From Shewanella cutis (GTDB lineage Bacteria > Pseudomonadota > Gammaproteobacteria > Enterobacterales > Shewanellaceae): a DNA stretch of 64,000 nucleotides. Under the pieces are notes generated by a model. The model had not been told where the DNA came from, did no database searches, and worked only from the letters and a program-made list of their open reading frames with translations. The stretch is from the NCBI RefSeq assembly GCF_022410515.1, contig NZ_JACSDI010000011.1, positions 62,001-126,000 on the forward strand. The letters run 5' to 3'. Each line of letters begins with the position of its first letter. Positions within the stretch are counted from its first letter, which is position 1. Made by a program: the position numbers and the translations under genes. This document shows, one piece after another, positions 1 to 10,125 of this stretch.

Positions 1-62
1 GCAACAGGATAATTCGAGGCGTTAATGTATTTAATGAGCAACGAATTGCTAGTTAAAATAAA

Positions 63-87
63 AATGCCACAGTCTGGCTGTGGCATT
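63..87 (-). terminator. Rho-independent terminator of the DUF2986-type gene
   Basis: A perfect 10-bp stem (AATGCCACAG / CTGTGGCATT) with a 5-nt loop lies just after the stop codon of the minus-strand gene at 134-337. On the minus strand it is followed by a T-rich run (TTTTTATTTTAA). Confidence 0.85.
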
Positions 88-133
88 ACTTATTAGTCTT
101 ATTAGCGCATAAGTTTGTTTTCATTAAACAATA

Positions 134-337
134 TTATTGCTCAGTTGTTGCCTCTTGTGGCTCACTTGCTGCTGATTCTACTTCTGCAGCCGCAGCAAGT
201 GCTGCGATCTTGGCGCGTTCTGCCTTAGAGATATAGCCAGATTTTGCGGGTGCGCCAATGGTGGCTGGATCGACTTTATTCAGTCTGGCTTTAGCACGTT
301 TCGCAATTTTTTTGATGATCTTTTGTTTCTTGTTCAT
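134..337 (-). CDS. Small basic DUF2986-type hypothetical protein
   Basis: This 67-residue protein has a very basic N-terminal third (MNKKQKIIKKIAKRAKARLN), a central YISKAERAKIAAL segment and an Ala/Glu-rich tail. The basic start followed by 'YISKAERAK' is the pattern I associate with the DUF2986 family of small Shewanella/Vibrio proteins; no function is established. There is no signal peptide or membrane segment. Its own terminator follows directly. The charge pattern would suit binding to nucleic acid or ribosomes, but that is inference only. Confidence 0.7.
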   Translation of the reverse strand: MNKKQKIIKKIAKRAKARLNKVDPATIGAPAKSGYISKAERAKIAALAAAAEVESAASEPQEATTEQ

Positions 338-496
338 AAAGTCTCTAATGTCGTTCGCACCCGCTAAGCGCAGGAATATGAGGCCAATGGCTCAATTGAG
401 GTCGAATTCTAACTTAAATAGCGCAAACTGACCATGTTTTGCTGTATTTTGTGCGTGCTATCTGTATTTGTGACGGGATAAATAGAGGGATTAACT

Positions 497-811
497 TTGT
501 TGACTGAGATTACTTTTTTTGAACGCTTTGAGCACGATATTTTGATGGGGAAGAAAACGATTACGTTGCGAAATGAGGCTGAATCCCATGTGATACCGGG
601 CCAGATTCTTCCCGTGTCGACTTTCGAAACCCACCGTTGGTTTTGTGATATCCAAGTGTTGGAAGTGGCGCCAATTACACTGTCTGAACTCACGACGTTG
701 CATGCCCAACAAGAAAACATGACTTTAGCTGAACTGCGACTGGTGATTGCCGAGATTTACCCCGACCTTGAACAGTTATATATGATACGTTTTAAGGTGT
801 TAACAAAATAA
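497..811 (+). CDS. N4-acetylcytidine amidohydrolase (YqfB family, ASCH domain)
   Basis: The 104-residue protein is a single ASCH domain that aligns along its length with E. coli YqfB, which hydrolyses N4-acetylcytidine to cytidine. The residues known to be catalytic in YqfB are present: Lys20 and Thr23 in GKKTIT, and Glu73 in QQENMT. The start is a TTG at 497, with a second TTG at 500 just after it; AGAGGGA lies about 6 nt upstream, and the N-terminus matches the E. coli protein from there. It is a single gene ending at a bidirectional terminator shared with the efflux operon. Confidence 0.88.
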   Translation: MLTEITFFERFEHDILMGKKTITLRNEAESHVIPGQILPVSTFETHRWFCDIQVLEVAPITLSELTTLHAQQENMTLAELRLVIAEIYPDLEQLYMIRFKVLTK

Positions 812-812
812 T

Positions 813-835
813 AAAAGGCTGCGATGCAGCCTTTT
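813..835. terminator. Bidirectional terminator between yqfB-like gene and RND operon
   Basis: The 10-bp stem AAAAGGCTGC / GCAGCCTTTT with a 3-nt loop has A/T tracts on both sides. It serves the plus gene ending at 811 and the minus gene ending at 868. Confidence 0.88.
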
Positions 836-867
836 CATCTTAGGTGTCAAGCTAACCTTTCATATCG

Positions 868-3800
868 TTATCTGGCCGTCCAGGGTAACAGTTTTTGGGC
901 GAAGCGATGGGATTCACCCAGTTGCACCGAGGCGCGGTAACGCATTCTATAAAGCATCTGATAACATAACGGCACCAAATATAGGCTCGTCAAGGTTGAG
1001 AAAGACAAACCGCCGATTATCGCTATCGCCATCGGATAGTAGGGCGGGCCGCCGCCCCCAATTTGCGTATCGCCCATGGCCAATGGTACAAGGCCTAGAA
1101 CCGTGGTTCCAACCGTCATTAACACCGGACGCAAACGGGTAATACACACTTCACGAATCGTGTCCGAAAGCTTATCGAGTTCGGGCGTCATTTGGTTGAT
1201 TTGATCCACCAAGACGATACCGTTATTCACCACAACCCCCATTAAAATCAGGATACCGATCATCGACATGACTGACATAGGGGTGTCTGTGAGTAGCAAC
1301 GCCCAAAACACGCCCGTAATAGAGAATAGGATTGAGGTAATAATCGCAGTCGGCAATAACAAGGACTCGAATAAGGCCGCCATCACAATATAAATCATGG
1401 CAATGGCAAGCAGCATATTGATGACCATGATGCTCTGATCTTCTTCTTGTCGCTCAAAACCGCCCCGCAGTGAATAGTTGTAACCATCAGGAAAACGCAC
1501 ATTCTCCATCACTTGTTTGATCTTAGTTTGGGCTTCTTCCGTGGTGATATTATCGAGGTTTGCTCCGATAGAGAGCGAGGTCTGACGATTATAGTGCTTG
1601 ATGGTATCGAATCTGGGTTGGATTTCGATACTGGCAAGATTATCAAGCGTATAGAGGCGCTGATCGATTCGTACTACCGGTAATTGTTTGAGCTTATCAA
1701 GGGATTTTTGCCATTCCTTCTCATAGGCCATTTCGATACGCAGTTCTCCGTTTGGATCGTGCCTAAATGAACGCAGTGGAGTCCCTCTTAGTGCCATTGA
1801 AATGCTGGAAGCCACTTCGTTCAGTTTTAAATCCAGCCTTGCTGCCATTTGCCTATTAATGCGGATCACCACTTCCTGCTGAGCGCCATTGACTTCAGAT
1901 CGTACATCCACTAACCCTTTGATATTCGTTAGTAGTGGTAATACTTGCTCACTCAAATGAATAAGTTCGGAGGTGGAACGACCAGTAAGTGTGACGCGTA
2001 CGCCCGAGTTATCGTCACCCCAGCCGAATTGGGGTTTGGCGATAGAGTACTTAGGAAAGCCACTGCGAATTTTTTGCTTTAGTTCATCAAGCGGCATTGG
2101 CAGGTCCTTTTTCAGCAGAATCACCGATGATGCATCGTCTGGGGCATAGTAGCTATATACAGTATCAATATGGAATTGCTCTTTATTCTTATAAAGATAA
2201 TCTTCCATTTGATTTACCATTGCTTCTGTCACATTGAGATTATGGCGACCTTCAACTTGATAGTTGATGTAAATCCGCTCCTTACTTTGGCTATCCTCCT
2301 GATCCTGTTTCACCATTGATATCGGTAGGGCCGTTGAAGCAAGAATCGCTACTGAAATCAGCCCTGAACGCCAAGGTCTGATAAGTACCCAATTGAGACT
2401 ACGATTGTAGAAATTTTGCAATTTACCGGCGGTATTATCTGCCTCAATATCAAAGTGGAACTTGGTTAACATTAATGGAATTAATGTTTTAGCGACCAAA
2501 AGTGATGCAGCCAGCGAAATACAAATCGCAATCGCCACATGCTCAAGGAAAATGGTGAGTTGGACTTTGACGCCAAAAATATTGGGTAAAAATACAATCG
2601 CCGTGGTCAAGGTGCCCGCAAGCACAGCAAGACTCACCTTATCGACTCCTGTCATTACCGCGTTTTCATTGTCTTGGGGATTCGAATTGACAGAGTTACC
2701 TTGTTTTTCTTGTAGTACACTTTCGGTGACCACTACTGCGTTATCGATAAGCATACCTACAGCCAGTAGTAAGCCCATCATCGACAGAATATTTAAGCTG
2801 TAACCGAGCAGATACATGGCGGCCAATGTCATACCGATGGAAATCGGTACTGATGACACCACAATCATGGTCATTTTGAAATTTCTCAGAAATAGATACA
2901 GCACGATAAATGACAACAGGGCGCCCACTAATCCAGAAAGCAGTAGATCCGTTAGGGAAGACTTCACTCCGGATGCTTGATCTTCCATAATAAACAAGCG
3001 AATACCTTGAAATTGTTGGTCTTGTTTGGCCTGTTCAATCACCTTAAGCACGCGATCAGACACGTCCACCAAGTTTGCACCAGACTCCTTAAACACATCC
3101 AGACCCACAGCATAGTGTTGATCTAGATGACGTCCTTCACTGCGCTCAGGTAGAGAAAACTGCACATCTGCCACATCACCTAAGGTTAAGCCTGGAACTA
3201 ATACTAACGCCTTGATGTCCTCGAGATTTTTAAACTCGCCCTTAGGTGAAACTTGATAAACTAAGTTGCTTTCCCTTAAGGTGCCTGCACTTAAGACAAA
3301 GTTTTCGCGGCCGAGACGAGCTTGTAATTCCGTTGCTGAAAAACCACTTGCAGCCAAACGGTTGGCATTGATCCGCACCTCTATCTGTTTTTGTTCTACG
3401 CCATAGAGGCTCACCTTTGAGACGCCCTCAACCCGCTCCAATGGCCGTTTTAACTGTTTATCGAGTAAATCGAATGCCCCAGAGAGCTCGCGGTCGCTCG
3501 AAATGCGTATGGTCAAAACGGGCATATCGGCCGTAGAAAATTGGCGGATAAATACCCGTTCAACATCCCTTGGTAATAAATGCCGTACCGCATCGATTTT
3601 TTCCCGCGCTTCTAAGCTTTTAGTCGCGACGTTTTCGCCCCATTTCATATTGATTTCGATCTCTGCACCTTCTTGAGAAGACTCAGATTCAAGCTCATCA
3701 ATACCGCCCATGGTGGCGAGCGACTCTTCGACTACCTTAGTAATATCGCGTTCGACCTCCGCGGGTGTAGAGCCTTTGTAAGGCACTTGCACCACAATCT

Positions 3801-3930
3801 GCGGAATATCGATACCAGGGAACATTTCTAGCGGTAACAGACGGCTAGAAGCCAGACCAAACAGCAAGATTGCAAAGAAAAACATGCTGGTGGTGACAGG
3901 GCGTTTTATTGCTAAACGAGTGAGGTTCAT
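868..3930 (-). CDS. RND-family efflux permease (second permease of the operon)
   Basis: This 1020-residue protein has the full AcrB/HAE1 layout: an N-terminal TM segment (IKRPVTTSMFFFAILLFGL), a large periplasmic domain, a TM block around residues 335-480, a second periplasmic domain and a C-terminal TM block. The TM4 proton-relay segment reads GMLIDNAVVV, so one Asp is followed by Asn rather than the Asp-Asp of AcrB. The TM10 segment has VVNNGIVLVD with no Lys, as in many COG0841 permeases. Its ATG overlaps the stop of the upstream permease by 4 bp, indicating translational coupling. The substrate cannot be told from sequence. Together with 3927-7202 it may form a mixed trimer as MdtB/MdtC do. 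Confidence 0.93.
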   Translation of the reverse strand: MNLTRLAIKRPVTTSMFFFAILLFGLASSRLLPLEMFPGIDIPQIVVQVPYKGSTPAEVERDITKVVEESLATMGGIDELESESSQEGAEIEINMKWGENVATKSLEAREKIDAVRHLLPRDVERVFIRQFSTADMPVLTIRISSDRELSGAFDLLDKQLKRPLERVEGVSKVSLYGVEQKQIEVRINANRLAASGFSATELQARLGRENFVLSAGTLRESNLVYQVSPKGEFKNLEDIKALVLVPGLTLGDVADVQFSLPERSEGRHLDQHYAVGLDVFKESGANLVDVSDRVLKVIEQAKQDQQFQGIRLFIMEDQASGVKSSLTDLLLSGLVGALLSFIVLYLFLRNFKMTMIVVSSVPISIGMTLAAMYLLGYSLNILSMMGLLLAVGMLIDNAVVVTESVLQEKQGNSVNSNPQDNENAVMTGVDKVSLAVLAGTLTTAIVFLPNIFGVKVQLTIFLEHVAIAICISLAASLLVAKTLIPLMLTKFHFDIEADNTAGKLQNFYNRSLNWVLIRPWRSGLISVAILASTALPISMVKQDQEDSQSKERIYINYQVEGRHNLNVTEAMVNQMEDYLYKNKEQFHIDTVYSYYAPDDASSVILLKKDLPMPLDELKQKIRSGFPKYSIAKPQFGWGDDNSGVRVTLTGRSTSELIHLSEQVLPLLTNIKGLVDVRSEVNGAQQEVVIRINRQMAARLDLKLNEVASSISMALRGTPLRSFRHDPNGELRIEMAYEKEWQKSLDKLKQLPVVRIDQRLYTLDNLASIEIQPRFDTIKHYNRQTSLSIGANLDNITTEEAQTKIKQVMENVRFPDGYNYSLRGGFERQEEDQSIMVINMLLAIAMIYIVMAALFESLLLPTAIITSILFSITGVFWALLLTDTPMSVMSMIGILILMGVVVNNGIVLVDQINQMTPELDKLSDTIREVCITRLRPVLMTVGTTVLGLVPLAMGDTQIGGGGPPYYPMAIAIIGGLSFSTLTSLYLVPLCYQMLYRMRYRASVQLGESHRFAQKLLPWTAR

Positions 3931-6900
3931 GGGCGAGTCTCCACAGTTAGCGTTGTCGCGTCTTGCTCTGCTGTAGAAACAATGTTTGTATGGTCAAACT
4001 TTTTACGGTCAAACATGGCGTAGAGCACAGGGATTACAATTAGGGTCAAGAGTGTCGATAGGCTCAGACCAAAGATAACGGTGATCGCCATAGGTGCTCG
4101 GACTTCAGCGCCATCGCCTAGCCCTAGCGCCATGGGCAGTAGACCTAATACTGTGGTGAGGGTCGTCATCATAATCGGGCGAAGACGGGATTTGGCCGCT
4201 ACCCTGATAGCTTCAAGCTTTTCCACGCCCTCTGAACGTAACTGATTTATCCTATCCACTAACACGATGGCGTTATTGACAACTATCCCCGCGAGCATAA
4301 TCAGTCCAATAAATACCACCACACTCAAATGGGTTTGGGTGATATAAAGGCCAAGCACGCTACCCGCGAGGGCCATGGGGACAGCAAATAAAATCAGTAA
4401 TGGGTGCAGTAATGATTCAAATTGACTCGCCATCACTAAGTACACTAAGAACACGGCAAGGATCAACGCAATCTTAAGTGATTGGAATGAATGTTCCATT
4501 TCTTCATTCTGACCACCAAAGCGGGCTTGAACTGATGCTGGCAACACCTGTGCCGCTAGAATTCGCTGCGCCTCGGCCACTGCATCACTTAAATCGCCAT
4601 AGGCTAGGTTGGCCGACACTAAGGCAACCCGTTGTTGGCTGATACGATTTATCGCCGAGGGGCCTAATTGCAGTGATACTTCGGCCACCGCGCTAAGAGC
4701 AATCGGCTGAGAGCTGTCAGGGTTAATGATTAACGTATTAATATCGCTGATTTGGTCCCGCTCATCCAGTTGACTCCGAACGAGGATATCAATCTTACGA
4801 TCACGAACCGTGTATTGACTGGCGACAGTGCCACCAACGCGCTGGGCAATACGATTGGCGACAGTGGGGGCATCCATACCTAATGCCGCTAAACGAGCAT
4901 GGTCGAAACGGATGCTTAGCTCTGGCTGACCATCTCGCAGACTGGTATTGATATCGGCAAAGCGATCTGAAGCCGAAAGTGCGCTAACTAAGCTGTCAGC
5001 ACTGCGTTTGAGTAAGGTTAAATCGTAACCTGTTAGCTCAATTTCAAGTGGCGTTTTAAAGCTAAAGAGTTCTGGTTGCTCGATTTTGGCTTCAAGTGCT
5101 GGAATGCGCTGAGCGGTATCTCGCAGTATTTGAGTCACTTGATGATAGGCGCTGTGATCCACAAGCTCGACCTGTAAACGCCCCCAGTTCTCACCGCCGC
5201 GGGCGGTATCTGAGGTCATTAAACCACCGCTGCCGGCTTGACTATAGGCATGTTTAACTTCGGGCCTGTCTTTAATCGATAACGCGAGCAGCTGCAGTAT
5301 CCTATCGGTTTCACCCACTGCGGTACCAGGAGGTAGCAAGATCTCAACATAGAATTCCCCTTGGTTCATCGGTGGAATTAATTCCATACCCAGACGGGGA
5401 AGCAGACTAATACAAGCGCTAGTGATCCCTAGGGTGAATAGCATGGTAGCGAGTTGCTTACGCAGCGCTATTGCAAGGAGCTTGTGATAGATGGACTCAA
5501 TACTATGGTACACAAAATTAAAGCCACTGCTCAAAGGGCGCATTATCAAACCAAGCAGCCAAGAGAAGAAGCGGCCAATAATTAACACAAAGGTGAGTAA
5601 GGCACTCGGCAAGTAATTAAATAACAAAACAATTGGGAAGGAAAACACGGTCGCACTATAGTGTTTTAATTTACCAAGTTTAGTGGTCGGTTTCTCCTTG
5701 GGGGTTTTCTTCATAAGCTCAGGCAAGATCTTAAATCCTTCCCGTGAGGCGAGCATTGGAATCGAGGTTAACGCAACCAGCAAGGAGGCCAAGAGGGCAA
5801 AGGTCACCGTTAAAGCTTGATCTGAAAAGAGGGCGCCAGCAATCCCATCGACAAATACTAAGGGAACAAACACCGCAAGTGTTGTCATCGTCGAGGCGAA
5901 AATCGCGCCTGCAACCTCCTTAGTCCCTGTTACCGCGGCATCCAATTTACTCATACCTTCACTGCGGCAGCGGTCGATGTTTTCGAGTACTACAATTGCG
6001 TTGTCAACCAACAGACCAATCGCCAGCGCAATACCGCCTAATGACATGATGTTTAGGCTGATATCGGCAAAGTACATCATGTTAAACGTGGCAATCACTG
6101 AGAATGGGATTGAGATAGAGATAATCAGCGTCGGGATAATATTGCGCAGGAACAAATAAATCACCAGCATGGCTAACACACTGCCCATGAGCGCTGAAGA
6201 GGTGACTTCACTGACGGCACTCTCAATAAATTCTGATTGATCGTAAATGACTTCCAGTTTGTTTTGCTGAGGATCTTTGTTGATCTTCACCAACTCATCA
6301 CGCAATTTTTTGGCGACAGCGACAGTGTTAGCGTCGCCTTCTTTATAGATAGCCAGTTCAATCGATTCCTGACTACCAATGCGAGTGATATCGCTGCGCT
6401 CTTTATAGGCATCGGTAATAATGGCGACTTCAAACAGGCGCACTAGGGTTTGTGCATCGCGATAGACGATAACTTGTCCTAGTTCATCTAAGGAATTGAA
6501 CTGATTAAGGGTACGTACCAGATATTCGCGATCCCCCTGGATAACTTTACCTGCCGAGAGATTGATGTTTTCTTCATTGATACGACGCTTAATGTCATCG
6601 GCATTAAGGTTTAGTTGCGACAGTTTTTCTTGATTAAGCTGAATATGAACTTCTTGCTCTAAACCGCCGGATAAACGCACCGCAGCCACGCCTGATAGTG
6701 CTTCTAAACGGCGTTTAAGCTCTTCTTCTGCGTAGGTACGCATCTGCTTGAGCTCGGCTTCAGAGGCATTAGGTACCGACAACGCGAGACGCATAATAGG
6801 ATCAAGGTTTGGGTTAAAGCGCAGCAACAGGGGCTTTTTCACATCCAGCGGCAGGGCGATAGTATCGAGCTTTTCACGTACATCTAAGCTCGCCATATCC

Positions 6901-7202
6901 ATGGTGGTTCCCCATTCAAACTCGAGCACCACATCTGACATGCCTGAGCGAGAAATCGAGCTGATTTTACGTAAGCCTTTAACCACGCCGACGGCTTCTT
7001 CAATCGGTTTAGAGACAAGTTGCTCAATTTCAACGGGGGCCGCGCCGTCGTACATGGTGCGGATCGTCAGGGTAGGATAGCTTAAATCGGGCAGGAGTTT
7101 GACCGCTAAGCGTGAAAATCCCACCATACCAAATAACATAATGGCCAGCATGAACATCCATACCGTGACTGGCCGTTTAACTGAGGTGCTGATGATTGAC
7201 AT
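3927..7202 (-). CDS. RND-family efflux permease (first permease of the operon)
   Basis: This is a complete 1091-residue inner-membrane RND pump of the HAE1/COG0841 type with two TM bundles and two periplasmic domains. TM4 carries GLLVDNAIVVLENI and TM10 carries GIVVNNAIVLVD. It is about 70 residues longer than its partner, partly through a linker around residues 490-560 (basic KKTPKEKPTTKLGK followed by extra hydrophobic segments). It starts 12 bp after the membrane-fusion gene and overlaps the next permease gene by 4 bp, so all three are one operon. No outer-membrane factor gene is nearby; a TolC encoded elsewhere is expected. Confidence 0.93.
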   Translation of the reverse strand: MSIISTSVKRPVTVWMFMLAIMLFGMVGFSRLAVKLLPDLSYPTLTIRTMYDGAAPVEIEQLVSKPIEEAVGVVKGLRKISSISRSGMSDVVLEFEWGTTMDMASLDVREKLDTIALPLDVKKPLLLRFNPNLDPIMRLALSVPNASEAELKQMRTYAEEELKRRLEALSGVAAVRLSGGLEQEVHIQLNQEKLSQLNLNADDIKRRINEENINLSAGKVIQGDREYLVRTLNQFNSLDELGQVIVYRDAQTLVRLFEVAIITDAYKERSDITRIGSQESIELAIYKEGDANTVAVAKKLRDELVKINKDPQQNKLEVIYDQSEFIESAVSEVTSSALMGSVLAMLVIYLFLRNIIPTLIISISIPFSVIATFNMMYFADISLNIMSLGGIALAIGLLVDNAIVVLENIDRCRSEGMSKLDAAVTGTKEVAGAIFASTMTTLAVFVPLVFVDGIAGALFSDQALTVTFALLASLLVALTSIPMLASREGFKILPELMKKTPKEKPTTKLGKLKHYSATVFSFPIVLLFNYLPSALLTFVLIIGRFFSWLLGLIMRPLSSGFNFVYHSIESIYHKLLAIALRKQLATMLFTLGITSACISLLPRLGMELIPPMNQGEFYVEILLPPGTAVGETDRILQLLALSIKDRPEVKHAYSQAGSGGLMTSDTARGGENWGRLQVELVDHSAYHQVTQILRDTAQRIPALEAKIEQPELFSFKTPLEIELTGYDLTLLKRSADSLVSALSASDRFADINTSLRDGQPELSIRFDHARLAALGMDAPTVANRIAQRVGGTVASQYTVRDRKIDILVRSQLDERDQISDINTLIINPDSSQPIALSAVAEVSLQLGPSAINRISQQRVALVSANLAYGDLSDAVAEAQRILAAQVLPASVQARFGGQNEEMEHSFQSLKIALILAVFLVYLVMASQFESLLHPLLILFAVPMALAGSVLGLYITQTHLSVVVFIGLIMLAGIVVNNAIVLVDRINQLRSEGVEKLEAIRVAAKSRLRPIMMTTLTTVLGLLPMALGLGDGAEVRAPMAITVIFGLSLSTLLTLIVIPVLYAMFDRKKFDHTNIVSTAEQDATTLTVETRP

Positions 7203-7214
7203 GAAAGACTCCTA

Positions 7215-8279
7215 TCAGTTCTTTGCTGAGGCCAAATCGAGTGGAGTAATGACTTCAACTAAGGACTGGTCTTTCAAATTTTGCTGACCGCGGGTCACGA
7301 CGACTTCGCCAGGTTTGATACCGGACACAATTTCGACAGCGTCACCTTCGCGGTAGCCAATTTCGACTTCGCGGCGGTTGGCATTAGTACCGTCAATCAC
7401 ATACAGTGCTTGCTTATTGTCTTGATTAATGAGGGCGCTATAGGGCACGGTAATAACATTTTCATGGGTGTCATATTTCAGTTCGACCCGTGTGAACATG
7501 CCTGCTTTTAAGCGTGCATCTTGATTGGGGACAGCTAAAGTGACTTTAAAGGTGCCACTTTGTGGATCAACGATAGGGCTGATACGTAACACTTTCGCGT
7601 TAATTGCATTTTTACTTTGTTGATTGCTAAAGACTTGAGCTTCTTGATCTAAGCGCAAACTGGTTAATTGCTGCTCTGGCAAATGCACAATGCCGTGCAG
7701 TTCATCTTGATTCACGATGTAGAACAAATCGCCGAATTCTTTTGCCATATTGCCCGCTTTCACATAACGCTTGGCAATAATGCCATCAATTGGTGAAACC
7801 ACGTGGCTTTCTTTCACTTGCAACTCGGCAAGATCGCGTCTAGCAATGGCTGCTTGTAAGTTGTATTCAAGTTTGGCCATAGAATCGGCACTGATAAACT
7901 CTTTATTGTTCATTTTCTTTAAGCGGTTTAACTCTTGCTCGATAATTTTGACCTCGGCTTCTGAACGGTCTAAATCATATTGCTGACGTTTAGCATCAAT
8001 AATGGCCAGACTTTGTCCTTTTTTTACCCGGTCGCCTTCTTCTACATTAATGACTTCAATTAGCCCTGCAATGCGGCTCACCACGTTGGCTTCCTGTGGG
8101 GCTTCAAGGGTGGCTGTGGTGCTATAAAAAGAAGAGACATTTCCCTGAATGACGGTGGTGGTTTCAACGGGAATGGCATATTTTTCTTCTTTTTTAGCCA
8201 CTTCTTCTTCACCACACGCCGCCAACATTGACACTAATAGTACGGGCAGGGCGAACTTCACAATTTTAGACTTTTCCAT
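7215..8279 (-). CDS. RND periplasmic adaptor (membrane-fusion lipoprotein)
   Basis: The 354-residue protein begins with a lipoprotein signal peptide whose lipobox LAAC puts the lipidated Cys at residue 22. It continues with the usual adaptor order: a biotinyl/lipoyl-like half-motif (RIAGLIEVINVEEGDRVKKG), an alpha-helical hairpin (about residues 100-150), the second half-motif (VVSPIDGIIAKRYVKAGNM), a beta-barrel and a membrane-proximal domain. It links the inner-membrane pump to an outer-membrane channel. It is the first gene of a three-gene operon with two RND permeases, so a single adaptor probably serves both. The promoter lies in the 8280-8838 gap. Confidence 0.92.
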   Translation of the reverse strand: MEKSKIVKFALPVLLVSMLAACGEEEVAKKEEKYAIPVETTTVIQGNVSSFYSTTATLEAPQEANVVSRIAGLIEVINVEEGDRVKKGQSLAIIDAKRQQYDLDRSEAEVKIIEQELNRLKKMNNKEFISADSMAKLEYNLQAAIARRDLAELQVKESHVVSPIDGIIAKRYVKAGNMAKEFGDLFYIVNQDELHGIVHLPEQQLTSLRLDQEAQVFSNQQSKNAINAKVLRISPIVDPQSGTFKVTLAVPNQDARLKAGMFTRVELKYDTHENVITVPYSALINQDNKQALYVIDGTNANRREVEIGYREGDAVEIVSGIKPGEVVVTRGQQNLKDQSLVEVITPLDLASAKN

Positions 8280-8485
8280 AAGAGTGTTACCTATTGTTTA
8301 ATTTCACTAATGAATGCTTTAGCATAAATCGTGCCATTTGCTAACGTACTGTTTTGTAGCTTAAATTTATATTAATGGTGATTACGCACTATGTGGAATA
8401 CGCTAAATGTAGCTAAAAAGTTTAAAAAGTGATGAAAAATGCTAAATAAGCTTTTATCACGGATAACAGTACACCCAATAAGTAA

Positions 8486-8747
8486 TACCAATCGTATTAA
8501 ATATCTGTTCATTCAGCGGGAGTTAAACGGGCTTTAGACAAGGCGAAGGCTTGAAGGCATAGTGGCGCTCTGTCGAAAGCCTTAAACGCAGTATAAAGCC
8601 CGTTCAACCCCGCCCTTCGGGAGCCTCACAGGCATCTCACTCCCGTGTTACATTGACTTAAAAGGGAATACCATTTCTTCGTCAATGCGCCTTGGATTGA
8701 GATGCCTGTGAGGCTCTGAACTGATTAGATATTTAATGTGATTGGTA
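8486..8747 (+). mobile_element. MITE-1, copy 1 (non-coding, 262 bp, TIRs, TAA flanks)
   Basis: The element starts TACCAATCGTATTAAATATC and ends with the imperfect inverse GATATTTAATGTGATTGGTA. TAA flanks it on both sides (8483-8485 and 8748-8750). Inside are a 19-bp perfect inverted repeat (8621-8639 with 8698-8716) and a second, roughly 20-bp one with two differences (from about 8517 to 8536, with 8594 to about 8613), so the whole can fold into a multi-arm structure. It has no ORF of note. It is about 98% identical to 41736-41998, differing by four substitutions and one indel. It is probably moved by a transposase encoded elsewhere. Confidence 0.85.
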
Positions 8748-8799
8748 TAAGGTAGTCAGCAGAGGTTGTGTGTCGGCAAAAAAACAAAAAGCCAATAAA

Positions 8800-8819
8800 A
8801 AAGCGCCCTAGGGCGCTTT
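8800..8819 (-). terminator. gltA terminator
   Basis: The 20-bp perfect palindrome AAAGCGCCCTAGGGCGCTTT lies 19 bp past the gltA stop codon, with a T-rich tract following on the minus strand. Confidence 0.85.
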
Positions 8820-8838
8820 GAATCGATAAATGCAGTGT

Positions 8839-10125
8839 TTAGCGTTTATCTAAGTCGACGAAATCACGGGCCGTCTCGCCAGTATAAAGCTGACGTGGGC
8901 GGCTGATTTTGTGACCAGGTTGATCCAACATTTCTTTCCAGTGAGCAATCCAACCGACTGTACGCGATAATGCAAACAGGACAGTGAACATGCTGGTAGG
9001 AATACCAATGGCTTTCATGATGATGCCAGAGTAGAAATCAACGTTCGGATAGAGTTTCTTCGAAATGAAGTACTCATCTTCAAGCGCAATACGCTCAAGC
9101 TCCATCGCAACATCTAATAACGGATCTTGTACTTTCAGCTCTTTTAAGACTTCGTGGCAGGTTTCACGCATGACTTTGGCACGTGGATCAAAGTTTTTGT
9201 AAACACGGTGGCCAAAGCCCATTAAGCGGAATGGATCGTTCTTGTCTTTCGCACGGGCGATAAATTCAGGAATACGATCTACTGAACCGATTTCCTCTAA
9301 CATTTGTAGACAAGCTTCGTTTGCGCCGCCGTGTGCAGGGCCCCATAAAGAAGCAATACCCGCGGCGATACACGCAAATGGATTCGCGCCAGAAGAACCC
9401 GCTAAACGCACGGTTGACGTTGAGGCGTTTTGTTCGTGATCAGCATGTAGTATGAAGATACGATCCATTGCACGTTCAACAATTGGGTTTACCTTGTACT
9501 CTTCACAAGGAACAGCAAACATCATGCTTAAGAAGTTGCCCGCATAGCTCAAGTCATTGCGTGGGTACACAAATGGCTGGCCAGAAGAGTACTTGTAGCA
9601 CATTGCGGCAATTGTTGGCATTTTGGAGACTAGGCGATAAGCGGCGATTTCGCGGTGACGCGGATCGTTGACATCGAGTGAGTCTTGGTAAAACGCAGAC
9701 AATGCACCAGTGACACCACACAACATCGCCATAGGATGAGCATCACGACGGAAGCCTCTAAAGAAGAAGGCGATTTGCTCATGCACCATAGTGTGGGTTT
9801 TTACTGTGTGTACAAATTCAGCATATTGCTCTTTCGTCGGCAGTTCACCGTAAAGCAGCAGATAACACAGGTCTAGGTAATCGGAGTCAACGGCAAGTTG
9901 CTCGATTGGATAGCCGCGGTGTAACAATATACCTTGATCACCATCAATGTAGGTTATTGCAGATTCGCAGGAGGCTGTCGCAAGAAAACCCGGATCAAAA
10001 GTGAAGTAACCTTTGCTGCCGAGTTTACTGATATCGATTACGTCAAAACCAGCGGTTCCTTGCTTTACTGGCAACTCTATCGAGTCGTTCCCTGGTAATT
10101 CTAATTTGGCTTTTAAATCAGCCAT
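8839..10125 (-). CDS. gltA: Citrate synthase (type II)
   Basis: GltA condenses acetyl-CoA and oxaloacetate to citrate, the entry step of the TCA cycle in the cytoplasm. The 428-residue protein is of normal length for the hexameric, NADH-sensitive Gram-negative type. Catalytic signatures are visible: [25 protein letters not shown] and NVDFYSGI, which carry the two active-site His and the Asp. It is divergent from sdhCDAB-sucABCD with about 415 bp between, the same arrangement as in E. coli. It has its own terminator. Confidence 0.98.
   Translation of the reverse strand: MADLKAKLELPGNDSIELPVKQGTAGFDVIDISKLGSKGYFTFDPGFLATASCESAITYIDGDQGILLHRGYPIEQLAVDSDYLDLCYLLLYGELPTKEQYAEFVHTVKTHTMVHEQIAFFFRGFRRDAHPMAMLCGVTGALSAFYQDSLDVNDPRHREIAAYRLVSKMPTIAAMCYKYSSGQPFVYPRNDLSYAGNFLSMMFAVPCEEYKVNPIVERAMDRIFILHADHEQNASTSTVRLAGSSGANPFACIAAGIASLWGPAHGGANEACLQMLEEIGSVDRIPEFIARAKDKNDPFRLMGFGHRVYKNFDPRAKVMRETCHEVLKELKVQDPLLDVAMELERIALEDEYFISKKLYPNVDFYSGIIMKAIGIPTSMFTVLFALSRTVGWIAHWKEMLDQPGHKISRPRQLYTGETARDFVDLDKR

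Larger units (their letters stand above)
8280..8838. other. Intergenic region holding the efflux promoter and a MITE-1 copy
   Basis: About 200 bp upstream of the adaptor gene (8280-8482) is A/T-rich and must hold its promoter; I see no convincing operator. The rest is MITE-1 copy 1 and the gltA terminator. No coding sequence is evident. Confidence 0.7.
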
